Source of the DNA: SSC3 sp963769585
Lineage (GTDB): Bacteria; Actinomycetota; Actinomycetes; Propionibacteriales; Nocardioidaceae
NCBI GenBank assembly: GCA_963769585.1
Contig: CAVYMJ010000006.1
Span: forward strand, 1,984,001-2,048,000
Direction of reading: 5' to 3'
Length of the DNA stretch: 64,000 bases
Under the pieces are notes generated by a model that searched no databases, was not told the origin of the DNA, and was given only the letters and a program-made list of their open reading frames with translations. Below are positions 9,147 to 17,469 of this stretch, piece by piece (position 1 is the stretch's first letter; every line of letters begins with the position of its first letter). The position numbers were made by a program, and so were the translations under genes.

Positions 9147-10877
9147 CTAGGGAGTCATCGTGTAAGCGTCGGCAAGGCCGACGACCTGGTGCCAGACGCG
9201 GTCGAACCGACCTCGGTCCACGGCGGGCTTGCGGACAGCGCCCACCGCCCACTCCTGCTGCGCCGGGGTTGACGCGGTCCGGCCGTGCATCGCGACCGCC
9301 GCTGCCGAGAAGTCACGAACCAGGAACTCGAAGATCGCGTCGACGACGTCGCTCTCGAGGTCGACCAGCCGCGCCTGCTCGAGGATCAGCTGGCCGTAGA
9401 CGATCAGGGTGAAGATGTCGCCGAGCGAGAGCAGGAAGTCCAGGTCCTTCTGCTGCTCCTCGTCAGGCGCAGCGGTGAGGAGCAGCTCGGTGAACGCCTC
9501 CGCCTGCTCGGTGAAGAGCGCGACGTTCGGGATGCCCTTCGCCTGCTCGTAGGCCACCTTCCAGTCATGGAAGCGGACCTTGGAAAGCCCCCGGGTCGGT
9601 CCCTGCCGGAACAGGAACTCGTCGTCGGCGGCGTCCTGGCGCGTCGGTACGTCGGGCAGCTCCTCGGGCATGAAGAGATAGGCCGGCATGAACTTCAGGA
9701 CCAGCCCGAGGTTCACCGCGACCGTGCCTTCCAGACGTGGCAGGCAGGTGGTGTCGTACTTGGCGATCGTGACGAAGTTGTCCTTCTCGAAGCCCTTCGC
9801 GGCCACGATGTCGCCGAGCTGGATCATCACCTTCTCGCCCTCGGTGGTCACCTTCATCTTGGTGACGGGATTGAAGAGCAGGTAGCGGCGGTCGTCCGGG
9901 GTCGCGGTGCGGAAGTAGTCGACGGCACGGTCGCTGAACAGCTTCATGGCGACCAGCCGGGCGTAGGAGTCGACGAAGGCGGCGCGGATGTGCGTCATCT
10001 CGGTAACCGGCTTGCCGTACAGCACCCGGTGGTGCGCATGCCGGATCGACTCGTAGAAGCCGTGGGTCGTCAGCCCGACCGCTCCGAAGCACAGGTTGAA
10101 CTTGCCTACGTTGACAGTGTTCAGCGCGGCGCTGAACGCCTCGTCGCCGGTATGCAGGATGTCCTGCTCGGTGACCGGGTAGTCCTCGAGCCGGAACTGG
10201 GAGACGTAGTTCTGGTTCGGTACGACGTTCTGCACCAGGTGGTAGCTGGGGTGGCTGCTGTCGGCGTAGAAGAAGACGTACTGGTCCTGTCCCTCGACGC
10301 CCTCGATCCGGCCGAAGACCGAGACGGTCGAGGCGATGTTGCCGTTGCCGATGTAGTACTTCTCGCCCGTCGCCAGGTACCCACCCTTCCCGTCAGCGCG
10401 CAGCACCAGGTCGGTGGAGTAGATGTCGGCTCCGTGCTCACGCTCGGAGAGCCCGAAGGCTGCGACCCCACCGGCCTCCAGAGCCGCCGCAGCACGCTCC
10501 CGCGCAGCTGCGTTCTCGCTCTGCCAGACCGGTCCAAGGCCCAGCGCAGTGACCTGCCACGGGTACCAGTACGAAAGGCCGTAGAAGCCCAGCACCTCCG
10601 ACATCGCGGCCACCCGAGCGGTATCCCAGCGCCGGTCCTTGTCCCCTGCTGCGTCGCGCGCCGGGGTCAGGAAGGTCGCGAAGACCTTCTCCTTGGCGAC
10701 GAAGTCCAGGAAGTCTGCGTACCAGACCTTGTCGTGGTAGTCCGACGTCAACTGCTGCAGTCCCCGGCCCTCGAAGTAGTCGATGGTCGCCCTCAGGACG
10801 CGTCGCGACTCGTCATCGAGCTGCGACGGGTCGTAGGTGCGCGGGTTGAGCAGCAGATCCTGGGCAGAGGTGGGCAC
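9147..10877 (-). CDS. Acyl-CoA dehydrogenase family flavoprotein
   Basis: 576 residues, longer than the 380-residue short-chain enzymes and comparable to larger FadE-type proteins. The FAD/acyl-CoA region includes AAFGLSEREHGADIYST (the usual FALTEP-like strand), GEKYYIGNGN and, in the C-terminal helical domain, RVLYGKPVTEM and a long helical tail. It is expected to oxidise an acyl-CoA thioester to the enoyl form, passing electrons to electron-transfer flavoprotein; chain length is not evident. GTG start at 10877. It stands alone, 28 bp from the AraC gene start, with a 178-bp upstream region shared with the divergent secreted-protein gene. Confidence 0.88.
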   Translation of the reverse strand: MPTSAQDLLLNPRTYDPSQLDDESRRVLRATIDYFEGRGLQQLTSDYHDKVWYADFLDFVAKEKVFATFLTPARDAAGDKDRRWDTARVAAMSEVLGFYGLSYWYPWQVTALGLGPVWQSENAAARERAAAALEAGGVAAFGLSEREHGADIYSTDLVLRADGKGGYLATGEKYYIGNGNIASTVSVFGRIEGVEGQDQYVFFYADSSHPSYHLVQNVVPNQNYVSQFRLEDYPVTEQDILHTGDEAFSAALNTVNVGKFNLCFGAVGLTTHGFYESIRHAHHRVLYGKPVTEMTHIRAAFVDSYARLVAMKLFSDRAVDYFRTATPDDRRYLLFNPVTKMKVTTEGEKVMIQLGDIVAAKGFEKDNFVTIAKYDTTCLPRLEGTVAVNLGLVLKFMPAYLFMPEELPDVPTRQDAADDEFLFRQGPTRGLSKVRFHDWKVAYEQAKGIPNVALFTEQAEAFTELLLTAAPDEEQQKDLDFLLSLGDIFTLIVYGQLILEQARLVDLESDVVDAIFEFLVRDFSAAAVAMHGRTASTPAQQEWAVGAVRKPAVDRGRFDRVWHQVVGLADAYTMTP

Positions 10878-11055
10878 GAGAACTCCAAACGATCAGTTAC
10901 TAGGTGGTGGTTGATGCTAGTCCGTGGCGTCCCCCGACTGTCTCCGCCCACCCGCGGGTAGCCGATATGAGCTACTTCGATCATGTGTGCCGCGAAACTG
11001 CGGTAGGTTCTCCAAGATCCGCACTCTTGATTCGTTGGAAACTCCAGGAGCAGGC

Positions 11056-11673
11056 ATGTCTCGAAAGATCGGTCTCCCCTCACGAAACACCGGCGCCCTC
11101 GCTGTCTCGTTTGTCGCACTGCTGGTCGCGCTGAGTTCGACCGGCGTCGCGCAGGCCGCCTACGGAAAGATCACGAGCAAGCAAATAGCCAGGAACGCCA
11201 TTACCACTCCGAAGATCAAGAACGGTGCGGTTACCTCTGCGAAAGTACGTGATCGCTCCCTTCGTGCCCGGGACATCCGAGCAGGCGTGTTGCCACCCTC
11301 GTCGCTGAAATTCGCCAGTGCCACCGGCAACCGGGCGTTCGGTGCCACACAGGGTGCGCCGCTCGTCGTCACGTCTCTCACCCTGCCAGCTGGAAAGTGG
11401 CACCTACTCGGCTCGACCGGGGTCACAAACATTTCCGGCGGGACAATCAGCGCATACTGCAGCTTTGGCGACGGCGCGACGGACTACCCCATCAGTAGAG
11501 GGATGGATGTCGCAGCCGATAGGTCCAGCTTCATCACCGTGCAAGGCGCGGTGAACCTGGCCACCGCCACCACCGTGAACTTCGAGTGCTGGGGCGGTTC
11601 CGGCGCTTGGGTGCCCTCGGCGGACGAGCCGACCATGAGTGCGGCCAAGTACGCCTCGCTCACCGTCGACTAG
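11056..11673 (+). CDS. Secreted protein with basic Ile/Val repeat region
   Basis: 205 residues with an N-terminal signal peptide (LAVSFVALLVALSSTGVAQAA, cleavage after AQA). A basic segment follows (about 38-75) in which Ile/Val residues recur every five to six positions (KITSKQIARNAITTPKIKNG, then AVTSAKVRDRSLRARDI). This pattern is common in actinobacterial exported proteins and phage tail-fibre-like stalks. The C-terminal 120 residues form a beta-rich domain with one pair of cysteines (SAYCSF, NFECWG), probably a disulfide. Codon use is slightly less G/C-biased than in neighbouring genes. ATG 11056 follows CAGGAGCAGGC. I cannot assign a function; an extracellular structural or binding role is inference. 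Confidence 0.8.
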   Translation: MSRKIGLPSRNTGALAVSFVALLVALSSTGVAQAAYGKITSKQIARNAITTPKIKNGAVTSAKVRDRSLRARDIRAGVLPPSSLKFASATGNRAFGATQGAPLVVTSLTLPAGKWHLLGSTGVTNISGGTISAYCSFGDGATDYPISRGMDVAADRSSFITVQGAVNLATATTVNFECWGGSGAWVPSADEPTMSAAKYASLTVD

Positions 11674-11699
11674 TCACCTTCACCTCAGCAGGGAGAACC

Positions 11700-13406
11700 T
11701 CACGCACGGTTGACCGCGCTCAGCACGGCCCGCAGCGATGCAGTGACGATGTTCGCGTCCAGGCCCACGCCCCAAAGGATCTGGTCACCAACTGCACACT
11801 CGACATACGCCGCCGCGATGGCGTCTCCTCCGGAGGAGAGCGCGTGCTCGGAGTAGTCGAGCACCCGCACGTCGTAGCCGATGGTGCCCAGCGCGTCGAC
11901 GAACGCCGCAATCGGTCCGTTGCCGTTGCCTTCCAGCGTGCGTGCCTCGCCGTGCTCGTAGACCCTGACGGTGAGCTGGTCCTTCTCACCGGCGGCGCTC
12001 GAGGTGTGCACGGAGTTGAGCTGCAAAGGAGCCAGTCGGTCGAGATACTCGGCTTGGAAGGCGGCCCAGATCTCTTCGGGCATGACCTCGCCGCCGGCCT
12101 CGTCGGTGTGGGCCTGGATGACGCGAGAGAACTCGATCTGGAGCCGCCGCGGGAGATCCAGCTTGCGCTCGGCCTTCATCACGTACGCCACGCCACCCTT
12201 GCCGGACTGACTGTTGACCCGGATCACGGCCTCGTAGGTGCGACCGACGTCCTTCGGGTCGATCGGGAGGTACGGCACCGCCCAGGGGTACTCCTGCAGC
12301 GGAACTCCCGCGGCCGCCGCGTCGCGCTCCAATGCCTCGAAGCCCTTCTTGATCGCATCCTGGTGAGAGCCGGAGAACGCGGTGTAGACCAGGTCGCCAC
12401 CGTAGGGGTGGCGCTCGGCGACGGGTAGCTGGTTGCAGTACTCCACCGTCCTGCGGATCTCGTCGATGTCGCTGAAGTCGATCTGCGGGTCGATGCCCTG
12501 GGTGAACAGGTTGAGGCCCAGGGTCACCAGGCAGACGTTGCCGGTGCGTTCACCGTTCCCGAACAGGCAGCCCTCGATCCGGTCGGCGCCGGCCAGGTAG
12601 CCCAGCTCGGCCGCGGCCACCGCCGTGCCGCGGTCGTTGTGCGGGTGCAGGCTCAGCACGACATGCTCGCGGTGGGCGAGGTTGCGGTGCATCCACTCGA
12701 TCGAGTCGGCGTACACGTTGGGGGTGGCCATCTCGACCGTGGCCGGCAGGTTGATGATCACCGGCTTGTCGGCAGTCGGCTCGAACACTTCGAGGACCTC
12801 GTTGCAGACCCGGACTGCGAACTCGAGCTCTGTGCCGGTGTAGGACTCCGGTGAGTACTCGTAGAACACGTTGGTCTCAGGGATTCGCTCCTCGAACTTC
12901 CGGCACAGCCGTGCGCCCTGTACGGCGATGTCGGCGATACCGTCCATGTCCAGGCCGAAGACAACCCGCCGCTGCAGCGTCGATGTCGAGTTGTACAGGT
13001 GCACAATCGCCTGCTTGGCACCACGGATCGACTCGTACGTGCGCTCGATGAGCTCCTCACGCGCCTGGGTCAGCACCTGGATGACGACGTCATCGGGGAT
13101 CAGATCTTCCTCGATGAGCATCCGCACGAAGTCGAAGTCGGTCTGGCTCGCGCTCGGGAAGCCGACCTCGATCTCCTTGTAGCCCATTCTGACCAGGAGC
13201 TCGAACATCTTCTTCTTCCGCGCTGGCGACATCGGGTCGATCAGGGCCTGGTTGCCGTCGCGGAGGTCGACCGCGCACCAGCGCGGGGCCTTGGTGATGG
13301 ACCTGTCCGGCCAGGTGCGGTCATCGAGCCTGATCGGGATGAACGGAACGTAGCGCTCATGGGGCATGCCGGAGGGCTGTTGGGGATTGCTGCTGTTGCT
13401 GGTCAC
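11700..13406 (-). CDS. leuA: 2-Isopropylmalate synthase
   Basis: First committed enzyme of leucine biosynthesis, condensing acetyl-CoA and 2-oxoisovalerate. The 568-residue protein is the long actinobacterial LeuA type. It has the TIM-barrel active site (CAVDLRDGNQALIDPM), the metal-binding histidines in VVLSLHPHNDRGTA, the GCLFGNGERTGN signature, and a C-terminal leucine-binding regulatory domain (about 430-568, including EGNGNGPIAAFVDAL). GTG 13406 is supported by GCGAGGAAATC just upstream; an ATG at 13367 is an alternative. Upstream lies a leader ORF and an RNA structure whose 3' segment covers this Shine-Dalgarno, so leucine availability probably controls translation. Leucine feedback on the enzyme is known for the family. 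Confidence 0.97.
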   Translation of the reverse strand: MTSNSSNPQQPSGMPHERYVPFIPIRLDDRTWPDRSITKAPRWCAVDLRDGNQALIDPMSPARKKKMFELLVRMGYKEIEVGFPSASQTDFDFVRMLIEEDLIPDDVVIQVLTQAREELIERTYESIRGAKQAIVHLYNSTSTLQRRVVFGLDMDGIADIAVQGARLCRKFEERIPETNVFYEYSPESYTGTELEFAVRVCNEVLEVFEPTADKPVIINLPATVEMATPNVYADSIEWMHRNLAHREHVVLSLHPHNDRGTAVAAAELGYLAGADRIEGCLFGNGERTGNVCLVTLGLNLFTQGIDPQIDFSDIDEIRRTVEYCNQLPVAERHPYGGDLVYTAFSGSHQDAIKKGFEALERDAAAAGVPLQEYPWAVPYLPIDPKDVGRTYEAVIRVNSQSGKGGVAYVMKAERKLDLPRRLQIEFSRVIQAHTDEAGGEVMPEEIWAAFQAEYLDRLAPLQLNSVHTSSAAGEKDQLTVRVYEHGEARTLEGNGNGPIAAFVDALGTIGYDVRVLDYSEHALSSGGDAIAAAYVECAVGDQILWGVGLDANIVTASLRAVLSAVNRA

Positions 13407-13411
13407 GATTT

Positions 13412-13491
13412 CCTCGCTGAACTGGTTCGGGCCCGGAGGGGCAACGCGGAACTCCGCAGCGAGGGGGTCCGGTTAGCGAACCTCGCTGCGG
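13412..13491 (-). promoter_or_regulatory. Three-segment RNA switch in the leuA leader
   Basis: Read on the minus strand, segment A (13491-13481, CCGCAGCGAGG) lies inside the leader ORF. Segment B (13464-13454, CCTCGCTGCGG) is its perfect 11-base complement. Segment C (13419-13412, CAGCGAGG) overlaps the leuA Shine-Dalgarno and is perfectly complementary to eight bases of B. A:B and B:C are mutually exclusive. A ribosome stalled on the Leu codons would leave most of A free, A:B would form and leuA would be translated. A ribosome reaching the TAA would cover A, freeing B to mask the Shine-Dalgarno. The pairings are seen; the mechanism is inference. Confidence 0.7.
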
Positions 13492-13517
13492 CAGCGAAGA
13501 AGGAGGCTGCGCATCAT
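13473..13517 (-). CDS. leuA leader peptide with three consecutive Leu codons
   Basis: A 14-codon ORF, MMRSLLLRCRSEVR, followed by TAA. Codons 5-7 are CTC CTT CTT; CTT is uncommon in this G/C-rich genome, which would sharpen sensitivity to charged Leu-tRNA. It lies 67 bp upstream of leuA on the same strand. No Shine-Dalgarno is visible, but a TAGGCT -10 element at 13527-13532 places the transcript start about three bases before the first ATG, so it would be read as a nearly leaderless ORF. Leader-peptide control of leuA has been proposed for actinobacteria by comparative genomics. Confidence 0.75.
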   Translation of the reverse strand: MMRSLLLRCRSEVR

Positions 13518-13526
13518 GATGGGACA

Positions 13527-13532
13527 AGCCTA
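13527..13532 (-). promoter_or_regulatory. Candidate -10 element for the leuA leader transcript
   Basis: TAGGCT on the minus strand matches TAnnnT. Six bases separate it from an A at 13520, a suitable +1 three bases before the leader ATG. No convincing -35 is seen. The leuS leader has the closely similar TAGTCT in the same position relative to its ATG. Confidence 0.5.
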
Positions 13533-13552
13533 GCAGCCTCGCCTCGCACGGC

Positions 13553-13589
13553 AGAGCCTCCCGCACCCCCAACGGGTGCGGGAGGCTCT
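13553..13589 (-). terminator. Strong hairpin after the YceI gene
   Basis: A perfect 16-bp stem (13553-13568 with 13574-13589) with a five-base loop begins 17 bases after the YceI-family stop and just before the leuA leader promoter. There is no U tract, so it would be a terminator of the U-less type often seen in actinobacteria, insulating leuA from upstream transcription. Confidence 0.65.
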
Positions 13590-13605
13590 CCGCCCAGGTC
13601 GACCC

Positions 13606-14139
13606 TCAGACCGCCATGACGGGGTGCCGGTGGCTGGGTGCATGCGTGTGGATCAGCAGCGACCTGACCGAGATCTCGACGTCTCGGCCGATGAGGAACG
13701 ACGGGGCACGAACGCCAGCCGCCGCACGGTCGAGCACGCCGGCGGCTTCGACGAGGAGTACGCCGTCCCCCTCCTCGACCAGGTGCACGGTCAGGGTCAG
13801 CGGCGCCTGGTGTTCGCCGACGTGCAGCTTGCCTGTGGCAGTCCAGCCGTCCGACTCGGGGCTCACAGAGTTGCTGGCGAAGCGCATTGTCGGATACGTC
13901 TCCACATGGAGGAACTTCTTCGAGGTGATGTCGGCGTCTCGCTTGGCGTTGCCGGAGCGGAAGCTCACCGCATCCAGCTCGGCCTCCACGGCCTTGGGCT
14001 GGCCGCTCGCGTCCACGAGCACGCTGGCCGAGACGACGTCAATCGCGCCGCTGACCCGGTTGAAGACGAAGTTGCTGACCGAGAAGGCGGCGGCCGTCGC
14101 TGTCGTGTCCGCGGTCCAGGTCCCTGAAGTGATGTTCAT
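13606..14139 (-). CDS. YceI-family lipid/isoprenoid-binding protein
   Basis: 177 residues spanning one YceI domain, a lipocalin-like beta barrel that binds isoprenoids or amide lipids. Visible family features are SGTWTADTTATAAAFSVSNF at the start, VDASGQPKAVEAELDAVSF, the RDADITSKKFLHVETYPTM motif, and VGEHQAPLTLTVHLV. No signal peptide is present in the chosen frame, so it is probably cytoplasmic. ATG 14139 has a strong Shine-Dalgarno (GGAGGAGAG); the open frame further upstream to 14313 is rejected because it covers the divergent promoter region. It is followed by a strong hairpin and is divergent from the LuxR regulator, which is a candidate controller. Confidence 0.9.
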   Translation of the reverse strand: MNITSGTWTADTTATAAAFSVSNFVFNRVSGAIDVVSASVLVDASGQPKAVEAELDAVSFRSGNAKRDADITSKKFLHVETYPTMRFASNSVSPESDGWTATGKLHVGEHQAPLTLTVHLVEEGDGVLLVEAAGVLDRAAAGVRAPSFLIGRDVEISVRSLLIHTHAPSHRHPVMAV

Positions 14140-14253
14140 CGTTCTCTCCTCCGGAGGGTTGCTGTGGATGTCTTGGACCACCGTGGCGCCGACGAAGAAG
14201 AAAGGAATCCGTAGCAGTACTGAACCCCGGTACTGACCTGGGATGCTGGCGGC

Positions 14254-16923
14254 GTGCACTCCACGCAGCCGTTCGTGGGCCGGGCAGCGGAGCTCAGCGC
14301 GCTCACCGGCCACCTAGCCGCTCTCGCCGAAGGGCGCGGCCACGTGGTCCTGCTCCGCGGACCGGCGGGGATCGGCAAGACGCGCCTGGTCGAGGAGTCC
14401 GTGGCCCAGGTCGGCGCCAGGGTCGGCCGGGGGTACGCCGTGGACGACGCCGGTGCGCCGCCGCTGTGGCCGTGGAGGCAGGCCTGCGCCGCTGCCGGCC
14501 TGGTCGAGGTCGTACCGCTGTTGGAGCAGGCCCCTGCAGCCGACGGTACCGAGGCGGAGACGGCGGCCTCGCGGTTCCGGTGGCTCGCCGACATCGCGGA
14601 CGCGATCACCGCCCACGAGGATCCTGTGGTGCTGGTGATCGAGGACGTGCACTGGGCGGACCGGGGCAGCCTGGACCTGCTCCGCGTGGTCGCCAGCTCG
14701 GTGGCGCAAGCGCCGCTGGCGGTCTTCGCCACCACACGGCCAGCTGACGCCGAGCACGAGACCCAGTTCGGCCTGCTCGCCCGCTTCCCTGCAGTCGAGT
14801 CACTGGAGGTCTCACCCTTGACGGTGGCGGACGTCGCGCTCTTGCTCGGCGCCGACGCTGCGGCGGCCCCACACGTTCACGCGGAGACCCGCGGACTTCC
14901 GCTCCTGCTAGCCGCGGGACGGGGCCAGGCGTACGACCTGCGCGGCGTGGCGCTCTCGCTGATAGCCCAGGCCCGGGATGATCTCCGCCCAGCCATTGAG
15001 GCAGCCGCCGTCCTGGGAGAGCAGGTCGATGAGGAACTGCTGACCGCGGTTTTGGACGACCCGCCGGATCTGGCTTCCCTGGCCAGGGCAGGTCTGGTCT
15101 CCGAGGACCGAACTCGTTTCATCCATGCCTTGATCCGGGAAGCGGTCCTGGAACTGGTCACTACAGAACGAAAGGCCGAGGTCCACCGACAGGCCGCCGA
15201 CCATCTGATTCTGACGCCTGGGGTACCAGCCGCACGGGTAGCGGTGCACCTGCAGGCGGCCGGGGATGCCCGGACAGCCACCTGGGCGCTCCGAGCTGCC
15301 GACGAGGCGGCCGCGGCTCTTGCGTACGACGACGCCTTCGGCTTCTTGCGCAGCGTCGAGTCGGCTCAGCTAGCGTCGGGTGTCCCTGCCCAGGAGATCG
15401 CCGCCACGCGTCTCGCCATGGCCAACGCCTCCTACCTGGCTGGACGCCCGGTACCCGCGCTCGAGCTCTGTCGGCAGGTTGCCGCCGCCTCGGAGGACAG
15501 CCAGCTGCTCGCTTCCGCGGCGCTCGTCGTACGCGGGATGTCGTTCCCGGACGCGGACCAGACCAACGTCGCCCTCGCCGTGCGGGCGCTCGAGCACGAG
15601 CAGCCTGACTCGGTACGCAGCCGGCTGCTCGCCCAGTTGGCCACCTCGCAGGCAAACATGGGCCTGATGGCCGAGGCGGTCGCGACCACGGGCGAGGCCT
15701 GGGAGGTCGCGGAGAGGTCGGGAGACGTCGAGGCTCTGCTCGCAGCAGCGCAGGCACGGGAGATCACTTTGCTCGACCTGACGGATGAGCCTGAGCGCTT
15801 GCGCGTGGCGAGTGCGGCGGCCGAGTACGCCTCCCGGTTGGATCGACCGGTGGCAGGCGCGCTCGCCCAGGGTTGGCGCATGCGGGCCGCGTACGCGCTG
15901 GCTGACGTCGGGCAGGTCGGGGACAGCATCGACGCGCTCACCTCAATCGCGGCGCGGACCGGCCTGCCGCTCGTGCAGTGGCACTTGGCTCGCGCGCTCA
16001 CCGCCCGAGCCACCTTGGAGGGCCGCCTCGAGGAGGCAAGGATCTCCAACGACCACGCGCGAACCCTGGCCGACGCCGCCGGAGACACCCTGGGAGCGTC
16101 GCTGTCTGACGCGCTCGAGCTGCAGTTCGCCCTCGTGCGCGGGGACCCGGCAGAGATCACGCGTGCGCCAGCCGTACTGGAGTCGGAGCGTCCCATTCCC
16201 CTCGCCCACATGATGAAGGCTCTCACCCGTCTTGTCCTCGGCGACCGGACGGGCGCGGAAGCCAGCTACCTGCAGCTGCGTGGCTTCCTCGAACAGCCGG
16301 AGGTCGACCTGCGTTGGGGCGGAGTTCTGCTCGGCCTGGTGGACCTCGCAGAGGCCTTCGGTGACGCCGAGGCAGCCGAGGAGCTCGCGCGACGCCTCGA
16401 GCCCGCCTTGGCGTCTCGCGGCGCACCCGGGATCCACACCGCGTTCTTCGTAGCCCCAGTCTCCGCACACGTCGGGCGCTGTCTGGCGTTGGTCGGCAGA
16501 CGCGACGACGCTGAGCTCCTACTACGACGTGCCGTTCACGAGTGCGTCGCCCTGCGTGCGAGGCCGTACGCCGCGCAAACCCGGATCGCACTTGCGCGAG
16601 TCCTGCTGACCGCCGGCAGCGCACCGAAAGCGCGTGAGGCGCGTGGACTGCTGCGGGAGGCGGCCGACGAGGCACGCAGGCTCGACCTGCGCGACACTCT
16701 GATGGGGGCGGAGGACCTACTGCTGCTGGACGACGACCCGCTCTCGCCGCGCGAGCGCGAGATCGCGGGCCTCGTTGTGCAGGCAATGAGCAACCGTGAG
16801 ATCGCAGAGCGACTGGTGATCTCCGAGCGCACTGTGGAGACGCACGTTCGTGCCGTGCTGGCCAAACTTGGCTGCTCGAGCAGGACCGAGCTGATCGCCC
16901 GGCGCTCGGACCTCGGGCTCTGA
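14254..16923 (+). CDS. LAL-type LuxR regulator (ATPase, TPR-like, C-terminal HTH)
   Basis: 889 residues, the usual size for large ATP-binding LuxR regulators. The N-terminal ATPase module starts QPFVGRAAELSAL with Walker A GPAGIGKT at 36-43 and Walker B VVLVIEDVHWAD near 130. A long Ala/Leu-rich helical central region (about 300-800) looks TPR-like. The C-terminal LuxR helix-turn-helix reads LSPREREIAGLVVQAMSNRE followed by ERTVETHVRAVLAKLG. GTG 14254 is close to the domain start. These proteins are signal-responsive activators, often of catabolic or secondary metabolic genes. The inducer and targets are not evident; the divergent YceI gene (114 bp away) and the downstream flavoprotein gene are positional candidates. 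Confidence 0.9.
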   Translation: MHSTQPFVGRAAELSALTGHLAALAEGRGHVVLLRGPAGIGKTRLVEESVAQVGARVGRGYAVDDAGAPPLWPWRQACAAAGLVEVVPLLEQAPAADGTEAETAASRFRWLADIADAITAHEDPVVLVIEDVHWADRGSLDLLRVVASSVAQAPLAVFATTRPADAEHETQFGLLARFPAVESLEVSPLTVADVALLLGADAAAAPHVHAETRGLPLLLAAGRGQAYDLRGVALSLIAQARDDLRPAIEAAAVLGEQVDEELLTAVLDDPPDLASLARAGLVSEDRTRFIHALIREAVLELVTTERKAEVHRQAADHLILTPGVPAARVAVHLQAAGDARTATWALRAADEAAAALAYDDAFGFLRSVESAQLASGVPAQEIAATRLAMANASYLAGRPVPALELCRQVAAASEDSQLLASAALVVRGMSFPDADQTNVALAVRALEHEQPDSVRSRLLAQLATSQANMGLMAEAVATTGEAWEVAERSGDVEALLAAAQAREITLLDLTDEPERLRVASAAAEYASRLDRPVAGALAQGWRMRAAYALADVGQVGDSIDALTSIAARTGLPLVQWHLARALTARATLEGRLEEARISNDHARTLADAAGDTLGASLSDALELQFALVRGDPAEITRAPAVLESERPIPLAHMMKALTRLVLGDRTGAEASYLQLRGFLEQPEVDLRWGGVLLGLVDLAEAFGDAEAAEELARRLEPALASRGAPGIHTAFFVAPVSAHVGRCLALVGRRDDAELLLRRAVHECVALRARPYAAQTRIALARVLLTAGSAPKAREARGLLREAADEARRLDLRDTLMGAEDLLLLDDDPLSPREREIAGLVVQAMSNREIAERLVISERTVETHVRAVLAKLGCSSRTELIARRSDLGL

Positions 16924-16926
16924 CCC

Positions 16927-16943
16927 CGCCGCTCGCAGCGGCG
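16927..16943 (+). terminator. Short G/C hairpin after the LuxR gene
   Basis: A perfect 7-bp stem (CGCCGCT / AGCGGCG) with a three-base loop starts four bases after the LuxR stop. There is no T run. It could be a weak U-less terminator between the regulator and the flavoprotein gene 20 bp further on. Confidence 0.35.
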
Positions 16944-16962
16944 CTCTGGCTAGGCTCAGCGC

Positions 16963-17457
16963 ATGGCCCGCCTGCTCGTCGTACACCACTCGCCGACCCG
17001 GGGCATGCAGGCCATCACCGACGCAGTCTGTCGCGGGACGCGCGACCCGGATATCGATGGCGTCGAGGTCCTGGTGCGGCCAGCCTTGGAGGCAACCGCG
17101 GAGGAGGTGCTGGCCGCCGACGGCTACCTGCTCGGAACTCCGGCCAACTTCGGCTACATGTCCGGTGCGCTCAAGCACTTCTTCGACTCGACCTTCCTGC
17201 AGATCGGCGGCTCCTTGTCGAGCACCGGCGCGGCAGACCAGTCCTCGGGCCACACTGCGGGCAGGCCGTTCGGCCTCTACGTCCACGGTCGCTACGACAC
17301 GGTCGGCGCCGTTCGGTCGGTGACGTCGATCGTGGGCGCCCTTCGCTGGCACCAGGTCGCCGGGGTGCTTGAGGTCCTGGGAGACGTCGGGGAATCGCAC
17401 CTGGAGGCGGCCTATGAGCTCGGCGGTACGCTGGCCGCACTGCTCGCCGAGTCCTGA
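16963..17457 (+). CDS. Flavodoxin/NAD(P)H-dependent FMN reductase-like protein
   Basis: 164 residues with the flavodoxin-like fold. The phosphate-binding loop region is VVHHSPTRGMQAI at about 6-18, and the FMN-ring loop GYLLGTPANFGYMSGALKHF at about 54-73 is typical of flavodoxin-family quinone or FMN reductases. It probably binds FMN and performs two-electron reduction in the cytoplasm; the substrate is unknown. ATG 16963 is well placed. It is downstream of the LuxR regulator, separated by a small hairpin, and 12 bp ahead of a lipoprotein gene. Confidence 0.82.
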   Translation: MARLLVVHHSPTRGMQAITDAVCRGTRDPDIDGVEVLVRPALEATAEEVLAADGYLLGTPANFGYMSGALKHFFDSTFLQIGGSLSSTGAADQSSGHTAGRPFGLYVHGRYDTVGAVRSVTSIVGALRWHQVAGVLEVLGDVGESHLEAAYELGGTLAALLAES

Positions 17458-17469
17458 AGGTCCGTTTCG

